From contig JAFGCY010000010.1 of the NCBI GenBank assembly GCA_016932385.1, positions 1-50,118 of the forward strand: a stretch of 50,118 nt of DNA, written 5' to 3'. The notes beneath the pieces were generated by a model that had not been told where the DNA came from, did no database searches, and worked only from the letters and a program-made list of their open reading frames with translations. How positions within the stretch are numbered: the stretch's first letter is position 1; each line of letters starts with the position of its first letter. Origin of the DNA: a bacterium. Lineage in GTDB: Bacteria > 4484-113 > JAFGCY01. The position numbers and the translations under genes were made by a program. Below, piece after piece: positions 23,037 to 31,770 of this stretch.

Positions 23037-23132
23037 CCCCCTTTCACCCTCAGGCCAGCCAGAGAATGTATTGTACTACGAGTACAATCCGCAGGTTCAT
23101 GACCAAGGGAGCCTCGGAAGAACGAAAGGGGG
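23037..23132. repeat. TGTATTGTAC palindrome, copy a
   Basis: Core TGTATTGTAC (23067-23076), 5-bp loop, GTACAAT (23082-23088). Outer arms pair again as CCCCCTTT (23037-23044) with AAAGGGGG (23125-23132), with internal loops between. A C-rich left side and G-rich right side are shared with copy b. Confidence 0.7.
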
Positions 23133-23194
23133 CGGCAACGCGCGGGGTCGGCCGCCCTACCAATAGTAGAGCAAGCCCCCGTGCTTGCTATCAC

Positions 23195-23303
23195 CAGTCC
23201 GGAGTCCGAGGTCCGGAGTCCGTCAACGTCAGGCTAATCCGAGATTATTCAACACAGCCTAATTTTAAAACCCCTGTAGCGGCGGGTCCCCGACCCGCCG
23301 ACC
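23195..23303. repeat. Long intergenic repeat with AGTCCGG heptads, copy 1
   Basis: It starts with 7-bp words CAGTCCG, GAGTCCG, AGGTCCG, GAGTCCG, continues CAACGTCAGGCTAATC, then an AT-rich middle, and ends in the hairpin GGCGGGTCCCCGACCCGCC. The same order of parts recurs at 49781-49876. No gene is inside. Confidence 0.7.
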
Positions 23304-23324
23304 TCTCTTGATTGCTGATCTTAT

Positions 23325-23352
23325 TCACTTTCCACTTTCACTTGCTACTTTC
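23325..23352. repeat. Solo pyrimidine heptad arm
   Basis: CACTTTC and CACTTGC words of the same family as the right arms at 13695 and 16127. No purine-rich partner was found nearby, so this may be half of a broken element. Confidence 0.55.
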
Positions 23353-23760
23353 CGCTGGCCCGGCTTTAAACGGCGGTGGGGCTGCGAATTCGGAAAAACG
23401 CAAATGGTCGCTCCACAGATCATGGAGAGGCTCTTGTGCCTCCCGCTGCGCTTTGGCTCGGTTCAGCAAAGGCACTTGTGCCTCCCTGTTAGGCCAAGCC
23501 CAAAGGCGGGTAGTGCAAGCCTCCGCGCTTGCGATTTGAGAATGGTAGCGGCGCCGTCCCTGGCGCCGGATTAGTTTTCAGTTCTCAGTTATCAGGTGGT
23601 AGGGTGGCCGTCCCGGCCGCCATCCTCGGCCGCAAGGAGGCTGCTTTCCCGGTGGCGCGGGCCGCCGTGCCCGCGATCTTACCGGCACACCACTGCTCTA
23701 CGCCCACTTTGTTCCCCACCTCTGCAACCCCCTGCTTACCTTTGGCCCTATCCCCATCTT

Positions 23761-23830
23761 CACCCCCAAGCCAGTCATAAATTGTATTGTACCTAGAGTA
23801 CAGTCCATTGACTCGTGGCCGAGGGGGATT
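23761..23830. repeat. TGTATTGTAC palindrome, copy b
   Basis: Core TGTATTGTAC (23783-23792), 5-bp loop, GTACA (23798-23802). Outward, AGTCA pairs with TGACT, GCC with GGC-type bases, and CCCCC (23763-23767) with GGGGG. The arm sequences differ from the other copies while pairing is kept. Confidence 0.7.
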
Positions 23831-24005
23831 TGGCGAAAAGGAAAGAAGGGGGGAGGAGAAGCGGTGCCAGTGCGGTTGAGGTCAGGGGGAGTGCTACGAG
23901 ATCAGGGGGGGTGCTACGAGATATGTAGTACGTTGAGGCAGCTGCCAAGGTCCCGACCTTGCGCCGGCCAGGTGTACTGAATCCGCGTGTTTGCCTGCGC
24001 TGCGC

Positions 24006-24011
24006 TACAAT
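24006..24011 (+). promoter_or_regulatory. -10 box TACAAT near start codon
   Basis: CGCTACAAT sits 9 bp before the ATG at 24021, with no Shine-Dalgarno site between. No good -35 box was found. It matches the CGCTATAAT pattern before other genes in the window. Confidence 0.4.
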
Positions 24012-24020
24012 CAGCGCACG

Positions 24021-24875
24021 ATGCCAGGGGACAATACGGACTGCGCCAATACCGGCGGGCCGGTGCCGTCTTCCGAGCCCGATGTGCTCAGCGTGTGGCT
24101 GCAGCGCAAGCGCCAGGAATGGTGGCGGCGCTGGCGGTGGGTCGCGGCGCTCTTCTGGATCCTCGTCGCGGTGGACTCATTATTCTGGATTGTCTTCAAT
24201 ATCATTGCCCGATACTCGACCGTGGTAAGCACGTTTTACTATGAACATATCTGGCGTAATCCGGTAGCTCACGATCTCGTAGATGTTCTCTGGCAGGACT
24301 ATCCTTTGCTCAGCACGAGCGTGCTGATCACCATTGCCTGCCTGCTCGCCTTGTCCCAATTGCCCTTTGACGTGCGGGGCCAGGACTGGTTGCTGGCCTA
24401 CTCGCGTGAAGGATTCGCCGGCAAAGTGATGGCGCATGCGCGGCGGTCGCTCCGCCAGTGGATGCTGGTCTGCGTCCTCATGCTGGCTGCGTTCGTTTCG
24501 GGCTGGCTGCTGGAACCTTGGGTCGATATCGTTTGTGATGCAGGCTGGCAGATCCCGCTCTTGATCCTGACGTTTTCCTGTTACTTATATCTGGCCTATC
24601 AACTTGTGATCTGGGGCTACACCAGCCTGCGCCTGATCCCTTGCTTCATTACGTTAGTGATCAGTGTTCCGCTGCTCCTTGCGCTTGTCCCGGCGCTGCT
24701 TGTCAATTTGCTGGTGTGGTCACTGTCGCTATTGGGATATCGTTGGAATTACTACTCGGACGGCCTGCTGTTTACGATCACGTCTATCGTCCCGCTGGCC
24801 GCGGCGCTCGGCCTGCGCCGGATTAACCGGCGGATGCCATCTCGACTCGTCCAGCGATTCTATGAGCAGTTGTAG
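24021..24875 (+). CDS. Polytopic membrane protein, unknown
   Basis: 284 residues from the ATG at 24021. A soluble, polar N-terminus (about 40 residues, ending in the basic QRKRQEWWRRWRW) is followed by about six hydrophobic segments (near 42-65, 97-114, 147-168, 183-207, 213-245, 255-273). A charged cytoplasmic loop (SREGFAGKVMAHARRSLRQ) lies after the second. I do not recognise the family. It stands alone between two repeat-rich gaps, and codon use is slightly less GC-rich than its neighbours. Confidence 0.75.
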   Translation: MPGDNTDCANTGGPVPSSEPDVLSVWLQRKRQEWWRRWRWVAALFWILVAVDSLFWIVFNIIARYSTVVSTFYYEHIWRNPVAHDLVDVLWQDYPLLSTSVLITIACLLALSQLPFDVRGQDWLLAYSREGFAGKVMAHARRSLRQWMLVCVLMLAAFVSGWLLEPWVDIVCDAGWQIPLLILTFSCYLYLAYQLVIWGYTSLRLIPCFITLVISVPLLLALVPALLVNLLVWSLSLLGYRWNYYSDGLLFTITSIVPLAAALGLRRINRRMPSRLVQRFYEQL

Positions 24876-25247
24876 CGTGTGGCCCGGGGCCGGAACCGCC
24901 GCCCCGCCATCACTCCCCGGACCAAGCCATCCGCGCCCATTTACTAGCACACACCATCCTACCTAACATCTCCTCCGAAGCCCGCCGCTCCCCATACACA
25001 CCACCTCTCCTCAACACATCACCCCTTCCTCACACCCCCACTGCATCCCTAGGCCAGCCGAAATATGTATTGTACTCTGGGTACAATACACGACATCGTG
25101 ACCCGGGCGGACTGAAGGACCAGAGAACGGTGGGGAGGCCGCCCCGGCTGCCCCGCCGACGACGCTGCCGACACTCGCCGGCGGTAGCACCGGGACGGGG
25201 CGGGTCCCCGTCCCGGCGGAAATGGTTCGAGTCCGCGCCAGCTCGGG
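24876..25247. other. Spacer with C-rich tract
   Basis: No gene seen. Positions 24950-25045 are strongly enriched in C and A (CACC, TCCTC words) and lead into palindrome copy c. After it the strand becomes G-rich, with a GGGACGGGGCGGGTCCCCGTCCC hairpin (about 25192-25214) just past the stop of the crystallin-like gene. Confidence 0.6.
25045..25100. repeat. TGTATTGTAC palindrome, copy c
   Basis: This copy has a perfect 10-bp inverted repeat, TGTATTGTAC (25066-25075) and GTACAATACA (25081-25090), with a 5-bp loop TCTGG. The left flank AGGCCAGCC is shared with copy a. Outer arms pair only weakly here. Confidence 0.8.
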
Positions 25248-25664
25248 TCAGCGAACGTAGTAGATTTTCATCGAATCGATCTCGTCACCCAGGCCGTAGC
25301 GGTCCAGCACCGGAATCTGCGAGTTGGGACCGAATACCGCTTTTTTGTCGCTGAAGTCCTCGTCCTCGTAGACCGCGACCTTGGCATGCGGGCCGACGAT
25401 CAGGCTGTCGACCTCATCGCCCCAGTCCCCTTTGTCCGCGCCGGGCAGGTTGCGCATGTTGTAGAAGTTGCCCGGCCCGCTGATCCGGTCCCAGCAGTCC
25501 TCGTACCAGTCGTCCTCGTAGATCTCGACCCAGCAGCCGCTTTCGCTCAGCTGCGCCCGTCCGCCCGCGGCCCAGGCCGGGGCTGGCTCCAATTGCACCG
25601 CCATGCCGGTCACGAGCAGCCCTAGCATGGCGAGTAAACCGATGATTGCTCTGTGCTTTTGCAT
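25248..25664 (-). CDS. Secreted beta/gamma-crystallin protein
   Basis: 138 residues from the ATG at 25664, preceded by GCGAGGTGCAAC. A signal peptide (about residues 1-34, ending AWA) is followed by one beta/gamma-crystallin domain made of two Greek-key motifs: CWVEIYEDDWYEDCWDRI and AKVAVYEDEDFSDKKAVF. Each half carries a calcium-binding type signature, WGDEVDSLIV and GDEIDSMKIY. Bacterial members bind calcium and are usually secreted. A role in the envelope or stress is possible but unproven. The neighbours are unrelated. Confidence 0.85.
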   Translation of the reverse strand: MQKHRAIIGLLAMLGLLVTGMAVQLEPAPAWAAGGRAQLSESGCWVEIYEDDWYEDCWDRISGPGNFYNMRNLPGADKGDWGDEVDSLIVGPHAKVAVYEDEDFSDKKAVFGPNSQIPVLDRYGLGDEIDSMKIYYVR

Positions 25665-25943
25665 GTTGCACCTCGCTTGTTTTGTGCTACAAAATACTGC
25701 GATTGCCGGTTGCAGGTTTCCAGGCGCCGGCAAGCCCAGTTCAAGCAATCCTCAACGCGGTGCCGGGGCGCATGACACGCCCCCTCGAACATGTCCGGCG
25801 CCGATTCCACGCCTAGGTTTTATTTAAATTAAGCCTGCGGTCTAGACGCTTTCCGCGCCCCATGAAACGCTTGCGCGTGCAATAATATTGAGTGCCGCTT
25901 GGCATAGGGGAAACGGGGATCGCAAACAAGTTGAAGGAGAAAT

Positions 25944-28900
25944 ATGAGCGACAACCCGGCCGGTGAACCAGCACAGCAATCCGCGGGGCCGCAACCACCC
26001 CTGATTGACGGCAAGTACCGCCTGGCCGAGCTGCTGGACATCCCCGCGCTGACGCGCATCTTCGAGCATTACAGCGCGGCCACCGGCTACGCCGTCGGGC
26101 TGATCGAGCATCCCACCGGCAACGTGCTGCTGGAGTGCGGCGGCAGCCGGCTCTGCAGCGAGCTGTTCAACGACTGCGCGTCCACCGCCGAGTGCCTGCG
26201 GGCGGACGCGGAATCCGCCAGCACCGCCGCGGACTCCGGCATCCGCATCGAGACCTGCCGCTACGGCCTGTCGCGCGGAGTGACGCCGGTCGTGATCAAC
26301 GACCAGCATGTGGCCCACCTCTACGTCGGCCAGATTTTCTTCGCCAAGCCCGAGAAGGGTAAATACAAGCAGCTCGCCCGGAAGCGCGGGCTCGACGTCG
26401 ATGACTGCCTCGCGGCGCTCAAGGCGATTCCCGTCGTGGACGAGCAGCAGTTCCATTCCGAACTGCAGTTCCTGCAGGGGCTGGCGCGGCTGATCGGCGA
26501 GATGGGCCTGACCAGCCTGCAGGTCCAGCGCAACGAGGAACACGCGTACAACCTGATGCGCGTCAACCCGATCCCGCAGGTGGTCATCCAGCACAACCGG
26601 ATCGTGTTCGGCAACCAGGCCGCGGTGGCGCTGATGGGCGGGCGGAAGGACACGCAGTTCCTCGACCACGCCCCGGCGGATTTCATCCACCCCGACGACC
26701 GCGAGCGCTACGCCGCCTACAGCCAGCGGCAGCTGGAGCCTAATCCACAGCGCGAGCGCTTCGAGCTCAGGCTGGTCGCCTTGAGCGGCGAAGTGGTCTG
26801 GGTCGAGTTGCACGTCGAGATCCGCCAGTTCCGGGGGGAACGGGCGGCCTTCGCCGCGCTGATCGACATCCGCGAGCGCAAAAAGGCCGAGGAGGCCCAG
26901 CGCCTGACGCAGGACATGCTGGCGCTGGTCATCAACAACGTGCCGCAGTTCATCCTCTGGAAGGACGTCAACTCGGTGCTGGTCGGCTGCAACGAGAACT
27001 TCGCGCGCGTGACCGGCCTGGACAACCCCGCCGAGATCGTGGGCAAGACCGATTTCGACCTGCCCTGGACCGAGGACGAGGCCCGCAAGTACCGGATGGA
27101 CGACCAGCACGTGATGGTCACCGGCCGGCCGCTGCTCCGCATCCAGGAGCGCCAGACCCAGCTCAACGGCAGCACCGCCTGGGTGGAGACCAACAAGATC
27201 CCCCTGCGCGACGCCGGGGGCACGATCGTCGGCGTGCTGGTCACCTATGAGGACATCACCGAACGCAAGCTGGCCGAGGAGCAGCTGCAGGCGACCAACA
27301 CCGAGTTGGCGGCGACCAACGCCCAGATGCTGGCGACGGTGGAGCAGCTGCACGCCACCAACGACGCCCTGCAGGCCGCCAATGAGGAGCTGAACCGGGC
27401 CAATGCGGAGCTGGCGCACTCCCGCGCCGAGTTGAAGCAGAGCGAAGAGCAGTTCCGCGCGTTGATCGAGCACGCCCCGGACGGCATCCTGATCCTGGCC
27501 CCGTCCGGCGAGATCCGCTTCGCCAGCCCGGCCATCCTGCGGATCCTAGGCTATCCGCCGGCGGACCTGATCGGCCAAAGCGCGCTGGATTTCCTGCACC
27601 CCGACGACGTCGAACCGTCGCAGGCGGTGTTCAAGATCCTGCTGGCAGATGCCCGCGTCACCCAGCCCCTGGAGTGCCGGATCAGCGGCGTCGACGGCGA
27701 CTGGCGCCATCTGGCCGCGACCTGCCACAACCAGATCGACAACCCGCATATCAACGGCATCGTGATCAACTACCGCGATGTCACGGAGAGCCGCGCCGCC
27801 GAGTGCCGGCTGCAGGAAGCGCAATTGCGCATGGCGGCCCTGCTCGACAGCATGCCCGACGTGGTGTTCTTCGAGACCGGCGGCGGGCGCGAGTGGGTCT
27901 CGGACAACGTGATCAACCTGCTGGGCTATTCCGCCGAGCAGTTCAACGCCGACCGCACGTTCTTCACTTCGCTGATCCATCCGGACGAACGGGTGGCGCT
28001 GGGCGAGCAGATCAACGGCTGGCACAAGACCGGCGACAAGGGCGTGCTGATCATGGAGTTCCGCTGCCGGCGGGCCGACGGCAGCTATGTCTGGCTGGAA
28101 GACCGCATGGTACGGATCAGCGGCACCGGCGAGCGGCCCTACATGGCCGGCGTGCTGGTGGACATCACCGAGCGCAAGAAGGCCGAGGGCGCGATCCGCA
28201 GTTCGGAGCAGCAGTACCGCGCCACGATCGACGCCCTCAGCGACACGGTGCACGTCGTGGACGAGGACCTCAACATCCAGCTGCATAACCAGGCCTTAAG
28301 CGAACTGAACCGCCGGTTCGACCTGATCCCGCACGTCGAAGGCCGCAACCTGAAAGACATCTACAAGTTCCTCGACGCGCAGGTCTTCGATGAATACTCC
28401 CAGGTGTTCGCCCACGGCCGACCGCTGACGTCCGAGGAGAGGACCACGGTTGACGGCCAGGTGGTGGTGACCGAAACGCGCAAGGTGCCGATCATCAAAC
28501 AGGGCCGCGTCGACCGCGTCGTAACGGTGCTGCGCGATATCACCACGCGCCGGCAGGCGGAGGACGCCCTGCGCCGCAGCGAAACCAAGTACCGCCTGCT
28601 CTACGACAACGCGCAGATCGGCATGTTCAAGACGCGCGTCAGCGACGGGCTGGTGCTGGAATGCAACGACCGCTTCGCGCAGATCCTGGGCTTCGCCGGC
28701 AAGGAAGTGGTGATCAACAACTACGCTGCGGTCAACCACTACGTCGACCAGGCGCAGCGCCGCGAGATGATCCGCCAGCTCAAGCTGCACGGCGCGGTGA
28801 CCAACTTCGAGGCCCAGCTGCGGCTGGAAGATGACGTGCTGATCTGGGTGATGTTCTCGGCCACGCTGAGCGAGGACGGAACCTTGCTGGAGGGCGTGCT

Positions 28901-30467
28901 CAGCGACATCACCGACGTCAAGCACGCCGAACGGGCGCTGCGCGCCAGCGAGGAGAAATACCGTTCGCTGGTCGACAACATGAGCGAGGGCATCGTGATC
29001 GTCGACACCGAGGAGCGCTTCACCTTCGCCAATCCCGCCGCCGAGAAGCTGTTCGGCGTACGGGCCGGCGAGCTGCTGAACTACAGCCTCCGCGATTTCA
29101 TCGACGCCGTCGGTTTCCGCAGCGTGGCCGAGGAATCGCGCCGGCGCCAGTACGGCGAGTCCGGCTCCTACGAAATTTCGATTACCCGCCCCGACGGCAC
29201 CAAGCGCGACGTGCGGATCGTCGCCAACCCGCTGGCCGACGAGGCCGGCGAGTTCGCCGGATCCTTCGGGCTGATCGAGGACATCACCGAGCGCAACCGG
29301 CTGGTCGGCCAGCTGATCCGCGAGCAGAAGGAAGAAAGCATGCTGACGCTGGCCGGCGGCATCGCCCACGACTTCAACAACATCCTGATGGGCGTACTCG
29401 GTTCGGCCACCCTGCTCAAGGACATCAGCCGCGGCGACTCCGACACGGACGAGTTGTGCGGCACGATCATCACCGCCTCGCAACGGATGGTGGAACTGAC
29501 CAACAAGCTTTTGGCCTATGCGCGCGGCGGCCGCCAGCAGACCCAGCTGGTCGACCTCAACGAGGCGATCGACGACCTGTTGGTGATGCTGAAAGCCAGC
29601 CTGCCCGCCGGCATCACCGTCGAGCTGAACCTGGCCGAGCACCTCTGGCCCGTCGAGGCTGACCCGGGGCAGATGCACCAGGTGCTGCTCAACCTGGTCA
29701 TCAACGCCGTCGAAGCGATGCCCGGCGGCGGCAAGCTGATCCTGACGACCACGAACCGGCGGCGCGAGAAACCCTGGACCTGCCCGATGCACAAGGTCCA
29801 CACCGCAGGCGATTACATCTTTTTGGCCATCCAGGACACCGGCTGCGGCATCGAGCCCGGCATGCTGCCCCGCATCTTCGAGCCGTTCTTCTCGACCAAG
29901 TTCCAGGGCCGCGGGCTGGGTTTGGCCGCCACCAACGGTATTGTCGCCTCGCATAAGGGCTGCCTGCACGCCCACTCCGCGGTTGGCGAGGGCACGACCT
30001 TCCACGTCCATCTGCCGGCCCAGGCCGACCAGGAGATCAAGAAGGAGCCCGCGCCCGCGCCGGCGGCCGTGGCCCGCGCCGACGAGACGATCCTGTTCAT
30101 CGACGACGAGGAGATCGTCCGCACCACCGCCCGTCGCATGCTGGCCCACCGCGGCTACACGGTGATCCTGGCCGCCAACGGCATCGAGGGCCTCGAACTC
30201 TATCAGCAGCACGTCGACGAGATCGACCTGGTGATCTTCGACATGAGCATGCCGCAGATGTCGGGGGCGGACTTCTACCGCCACTTGCGCGACTACTCGC
30301 CGGACGTCAAGGCGATCGCCGTCAGCGGCTACAGCCAGGCCGTGGCGCTGGCCGACCTCGACGCGGGCGGGATCGGCGCTTTCGTGCAGAAGCCGTTCGC
30401 CTTCGAGGAGCTGCTCAAGAAGGTCCGCGCGGTGCTCGACGACGAGGCCGGCCCGCTAGCCGAATAA
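25944..30467 (+). CDS. PocR-PAS hybrid sensor histidine kinase
   Basis: 1507 residues, cytosolic (no membrane segment). An N-terminal PocR ligand-binding domain (about 25-190) contains a cysteine-rich core. About seven PAS domains follow (from about 200 to 1125), with a coiled coil (about 440-505) after the second. The kinase core has the H-box GGIAHDFNNIL with His1142, N-box NLVINAVEAM, DTGCGI and GRGLGLA. The C-terminal receiver domain has phospho-acceptor Asp1433 in LVIFDMSMP. All catalytic residues are intact. AAGGAGAAAT precedes the ATG. PocR domains bind small hydrocarbon-type ligands in some systems; the ligand here is unknown. No output regulator is adjacent, and the end overlaps the convergent DUF554 gene by 12 bp. 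Confidence 0.92.
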   Translation: MSDNPAGEPAQQSAGPQPPLIDGKYRLAELLDIPALTRIFEHYSAATGYAVGLIEHPTGNVLLECGGSRLCSELFNDCASTAECLRADAESASTAADSGIRIETCRYGLSRGVTPVVINDQHVAHLYVGQIFFAKPEKGKYKQLARKRGLDVDDCLAALKAIPVVDEQQFHSELQFLQGLARLIGEMGLTSLQVQRNEEHAYNLMRVNPIPQVVIQHNRIVFGNQAAVALMGGRKDTQFLDHAPADFIHPDDRERYAAYSQRQLEPNPQRERFELRLVALSGEVVWVELHVEIRQFRGERAAFAALIDIRERKKAEEAQRLTQDMLALVINNVPQFILWKDVNSVLVGCNENFARVTGLDNPAEIVGKTDFDLPWTEDEARKYRMDDQHVMVTGRPLLRIQERQTQLNGSTAWVETNKIPLRDAGGTIVGVLVTYEDITERKLAEEQLQATNTELAATNAQMLATVEQLHATNDALQAANEELNRANAELAHSRAELKQSEEQFRALIEHAPDGILILAPSGEIRFASPAILRILGYPPADLIGQSALDFLHPDDVEPSQAVFKILLADARVTQPLECRISGVDGDWRHLAATCHNQIDNPHINGIVINYRDVTESRAAECRLQEAQLRMAALLDSMPDVVFFETGGGREWVSDNVINLLGYSAEQFNADRTFFTSLIHPDERVALGEQINGWHKTGDKGVLIMEFRCRRADGSYVWLEDRMVRISGTGERPYMAGVLVDITERKKAEGAIRSSEQQYRATIDALSDTVHVVDEDLNIQLHNQALSELNRRFDLIPHVEGRNLKDIYKFLDAQVFDEYSQVFAHGRPLTSEERTTVDGQVVVTETRKVPIIKQGRVDRVVTVLRDITTRRQAEDALRRSETKYRLLYDNAQIGMFKTRVSDGLVLECNDRFAQILGFAGKEVVINNYAAVNHYVDQAQRREMIRQLKLHGAVTNFEAQLRLEDDVLIWVMFSATLSEDGTLLEGVLSDITDVKHAERALRASEEKYRSLVDNMSEGIVIVDTEERFTFANPAAEKLFGVRAGELLNYSLRDFIDAVGFRSVAEESRRRQYGESGSYEISITRPDGTKRDVRIVANPLADEAGEFAGSFGLIEDITERNRLVGQLIREQKEESMLTLAGGIAHDFNNILMGVLGSATLLKDISRGDSDTDELCGTIITASQRMVELTNKLLAYARGGRQQTQLVDLNEAIDDLLVMLKASLPAGITVELNLAEHLWPVEADPGQMHQVLLNLVINAVEAMPGGGKLILTTTNRRREKPWTCPMHKVHTAGDYIFLAIQDTGCGIEPGMLPRIFEPFFSTKFQGRGLGLAATNGIVASHKGCLHAHSAVGEGTTFHVHLPAQADQEIKKEPAPAPAAVARADETILFIDDEEIVRTTARRMLAHRGYTVILAANGIEGLELYQQHVDEIDLVIFDMSMPQMSGADFYRHLRDYSPDVKAIAVSGYSQAVALADLDAGGIGAFVQKPFAFEELLKKVRAVLDDEAGPLAE

Positions 30468-31169
30468 CAGCGCCAGCCCGACCACAACCACCAGCGCCGG
30501 CAGCAGGTTGGCGATGCGCAGCTTGGTGACCTCCAGCAGGTTCAGCCCCAGCCCGAGGATCAGCAGCCCGCCGACCGCCGTCAGCTGGTTGATCACGACG
30601 TCGCTGAGCACCTCGCCCAGCCCCGTGCCCAGCAGCATGATCCCGACCTGGAACAGGAACAGCGGCAGGATCGAGAACGCCACCCCGATGCCGTAGGTGC
30701 TGGCCAGCGCGATCGACATGAAGCCGTCGAGGACGGACTTGGCGTAGAGCAGGCCGGCGTCGCCGCGGATGCCCTCGTTCAGGGCGCCCATCAGCGTCAT
30801 CGGCCCGATGCAGTAGATCAGAAACGCCGTGACCAGTCCCTCGGTGAAGCGCGAATCGCGCGAGCGCACGCGCGCCTTGAGCCAGTCGCCGGCCGCCTCC
30901 AGGCGCTTCTCCAGGTTCAGCCACTCGCCGGTGAGGCCGCCCAGCAGGATGCTCATGATCAGCTCGATCAGGTGCCGCGCGACGTGGTCTTGGTCGGGGA
31001 CGGGCGCGGTAACGGCCCAGGCGTTGAGCATACCGATCAGCAGCGTGGCCAGGCCGATGCCCTGGAAGATGATGCCGCGCAGGCGGTCGGGCAGGCCGCG
31101 GCGCAACCAAAGGCCGGCCGCGCTGCCGGCGATCACCGCCGCCACGTTGACCAGGGTACCCCAGGGCAC
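30456..31169 (-). CDS. DUF554 membrane protein
   Basis: 237 residues with about seven hydrophobic segments. The DUF554 (YqgA/YdfK) signature is clear: GTLVNVAAVIAGSAAG at the start, GLATLLIGMLNA, YCIGPMTLMGALNEGIRGD, and KSVLDGFMSIALASTYGIGV. The family is of unknown function; transport is suspected. The start is a GTG at 31169 with the strong site AGGAGGTG. It is divergent from the globin gene. Confidence 0.9.
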   Translation of the reverse strand: MPWGTLVNVAAVIAGSAAGLWLRRGLPDRLRGIIFQGIGLATLLIGMLNAWAVTAPVPDQDHVARHLIELIMSILLGGLTGEWLNLEKRLEAAGDWLKARVRSRDSRFTEGLVTAFLIYCIGPMTLMGALNEGIRGDAGLLYAKSVLDGFMSIALASTYGIGVAFSILPLFLFQVGIMLLGTGLGEVLSDVVINQLTAVGGLLILGLGLNLLEVTKLRIANLLPALVVVVGLALLFG

Positions 31170-31267
31170 GCGCCTGCACCTCCTGACGATTGCGCCCAGT
31201 ATAGCGTGCTGCGTTAGGCGGCGCGCTGGCGGGATAGTAAGATAGGCAGGCGATCGCGGAGGAAGTG

Positions 31268-31684
31268 ATGAACGCTGAACAGATCATGCTGGTGCAGAGC
31301 AGTTGGGAGGAGCTTAGGCCGCTGGCCGAGAAGACCGGCGAGCTGCTCTACCGGCGCGTCTTCGAGCTGGCGCCCGAGCTGCGCGAGCGGTTCCCCGGCA
31401 CGGAGCGCGAGCAGGGCGAAGTGCTGATGAAGATGATCGGCACGGCGGTGGACATGCTGTTCAGCCCCGCCACGCTGGACGCGGAGCTCCACACGGTCGG
31501 GCGCCGCCACGCCGGCTACGGCGCGCGGCCCGCGGACTACCGCGTCTTCCACGCGGCGCTGATCTGGACGCTGGAGCGCCTGCTGGGCGAGGCCTTCACC
31601 CAAGACGTGCGCGCTGCCTGGGACGCCGCCTTCACGCACTTCGCCGAAACGATGCAGGCCGCGCAGCAGGAGGCGGAGGAGTAG
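31268..31684 (+). CDS. Single-domain bacterial globin
   Basis: 138 residues from the ATG at 31268, directly behind GGAGGAAGTG. The globin fold is complete. Tyr28 is a B10 candidate, Phe42 fits CD1 (ERFPG), and His81 in GRRHAGYGARPADY is the proximal heme ligand. LIWTLERLLGEAFTQDVRAAWDAAF closes the fold, as in Vitreoscilla-type haemoglobins. No reductase domain is attached, so oxygen or NO binding would need a separate electron donor. Confidence 0.9.
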   Translation: MNAEQIMLVQSSWEELRPLAEKTGELLYRRVFELAPELRERFPGTEREQGEVLMKMIGTAVDMLFSPATLDAELHTVGRRHAGYGARPADYRVFHAALIWTLERLLGEAFTQDVRAAWDAAFTHFAETMQAAQQEAEE

Positions 31685-31770
31685 GACGGTACCCGGCCGC
31701 CCACTAACATCTGGTCCGCTGTCTTGTCCGCTCCGGCTTGTTGCTGCTATGCTGATGGCAGCGGTAATCC

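Larger units (their letters stand above)
22708..24020. other. Gene-poor repeat-filled spacer
   Basis: About 1.3 kb without a credible gene; short open frames here lack ribosome sites and coding character. It holds heptad-like CAGTTATC tracts (22711-22741, 23573-23607), two copies of a GCAAG-cccccgtg-CTTGC hairpin (about 22756 and 23171), two palindrome elements (23037-23132, 23761-23830) and a 100-bp repeat (23195-23303). It also has a solo pyrimidine heptad arm (23325-23352) and a truncated GTAGCGG palindrome (23544-23572). The right boundary of the prophage block may lie here, but I found no attachment-site repeat. Confidence 0.7.

Noticed and set aside
22874..23311. 145-codon frame in the repeat-rich spacer
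   Set aside because: It crosses the palindrome and repeat elements, has no ribosome site and no coding signal.
25066..25090. TGTATTGTAC palindrome as a dif/Xer recombination site
   Set aside because: Arm length, spacer of 5 bp and sequence do not match the 11-6-11 dif layout, and four dispersed copies are unlike a single dif.
25066..25090. TGTATTGTAC palindrome as a transcription terminator
   Set aside because: The stem is AT-rich and no T-run follows on either strand.
28296..30284. 662-codon minus-strand frame inside the hybrid kinase
   Set aside because: All kinase and receiver motifs are in the plus frame.
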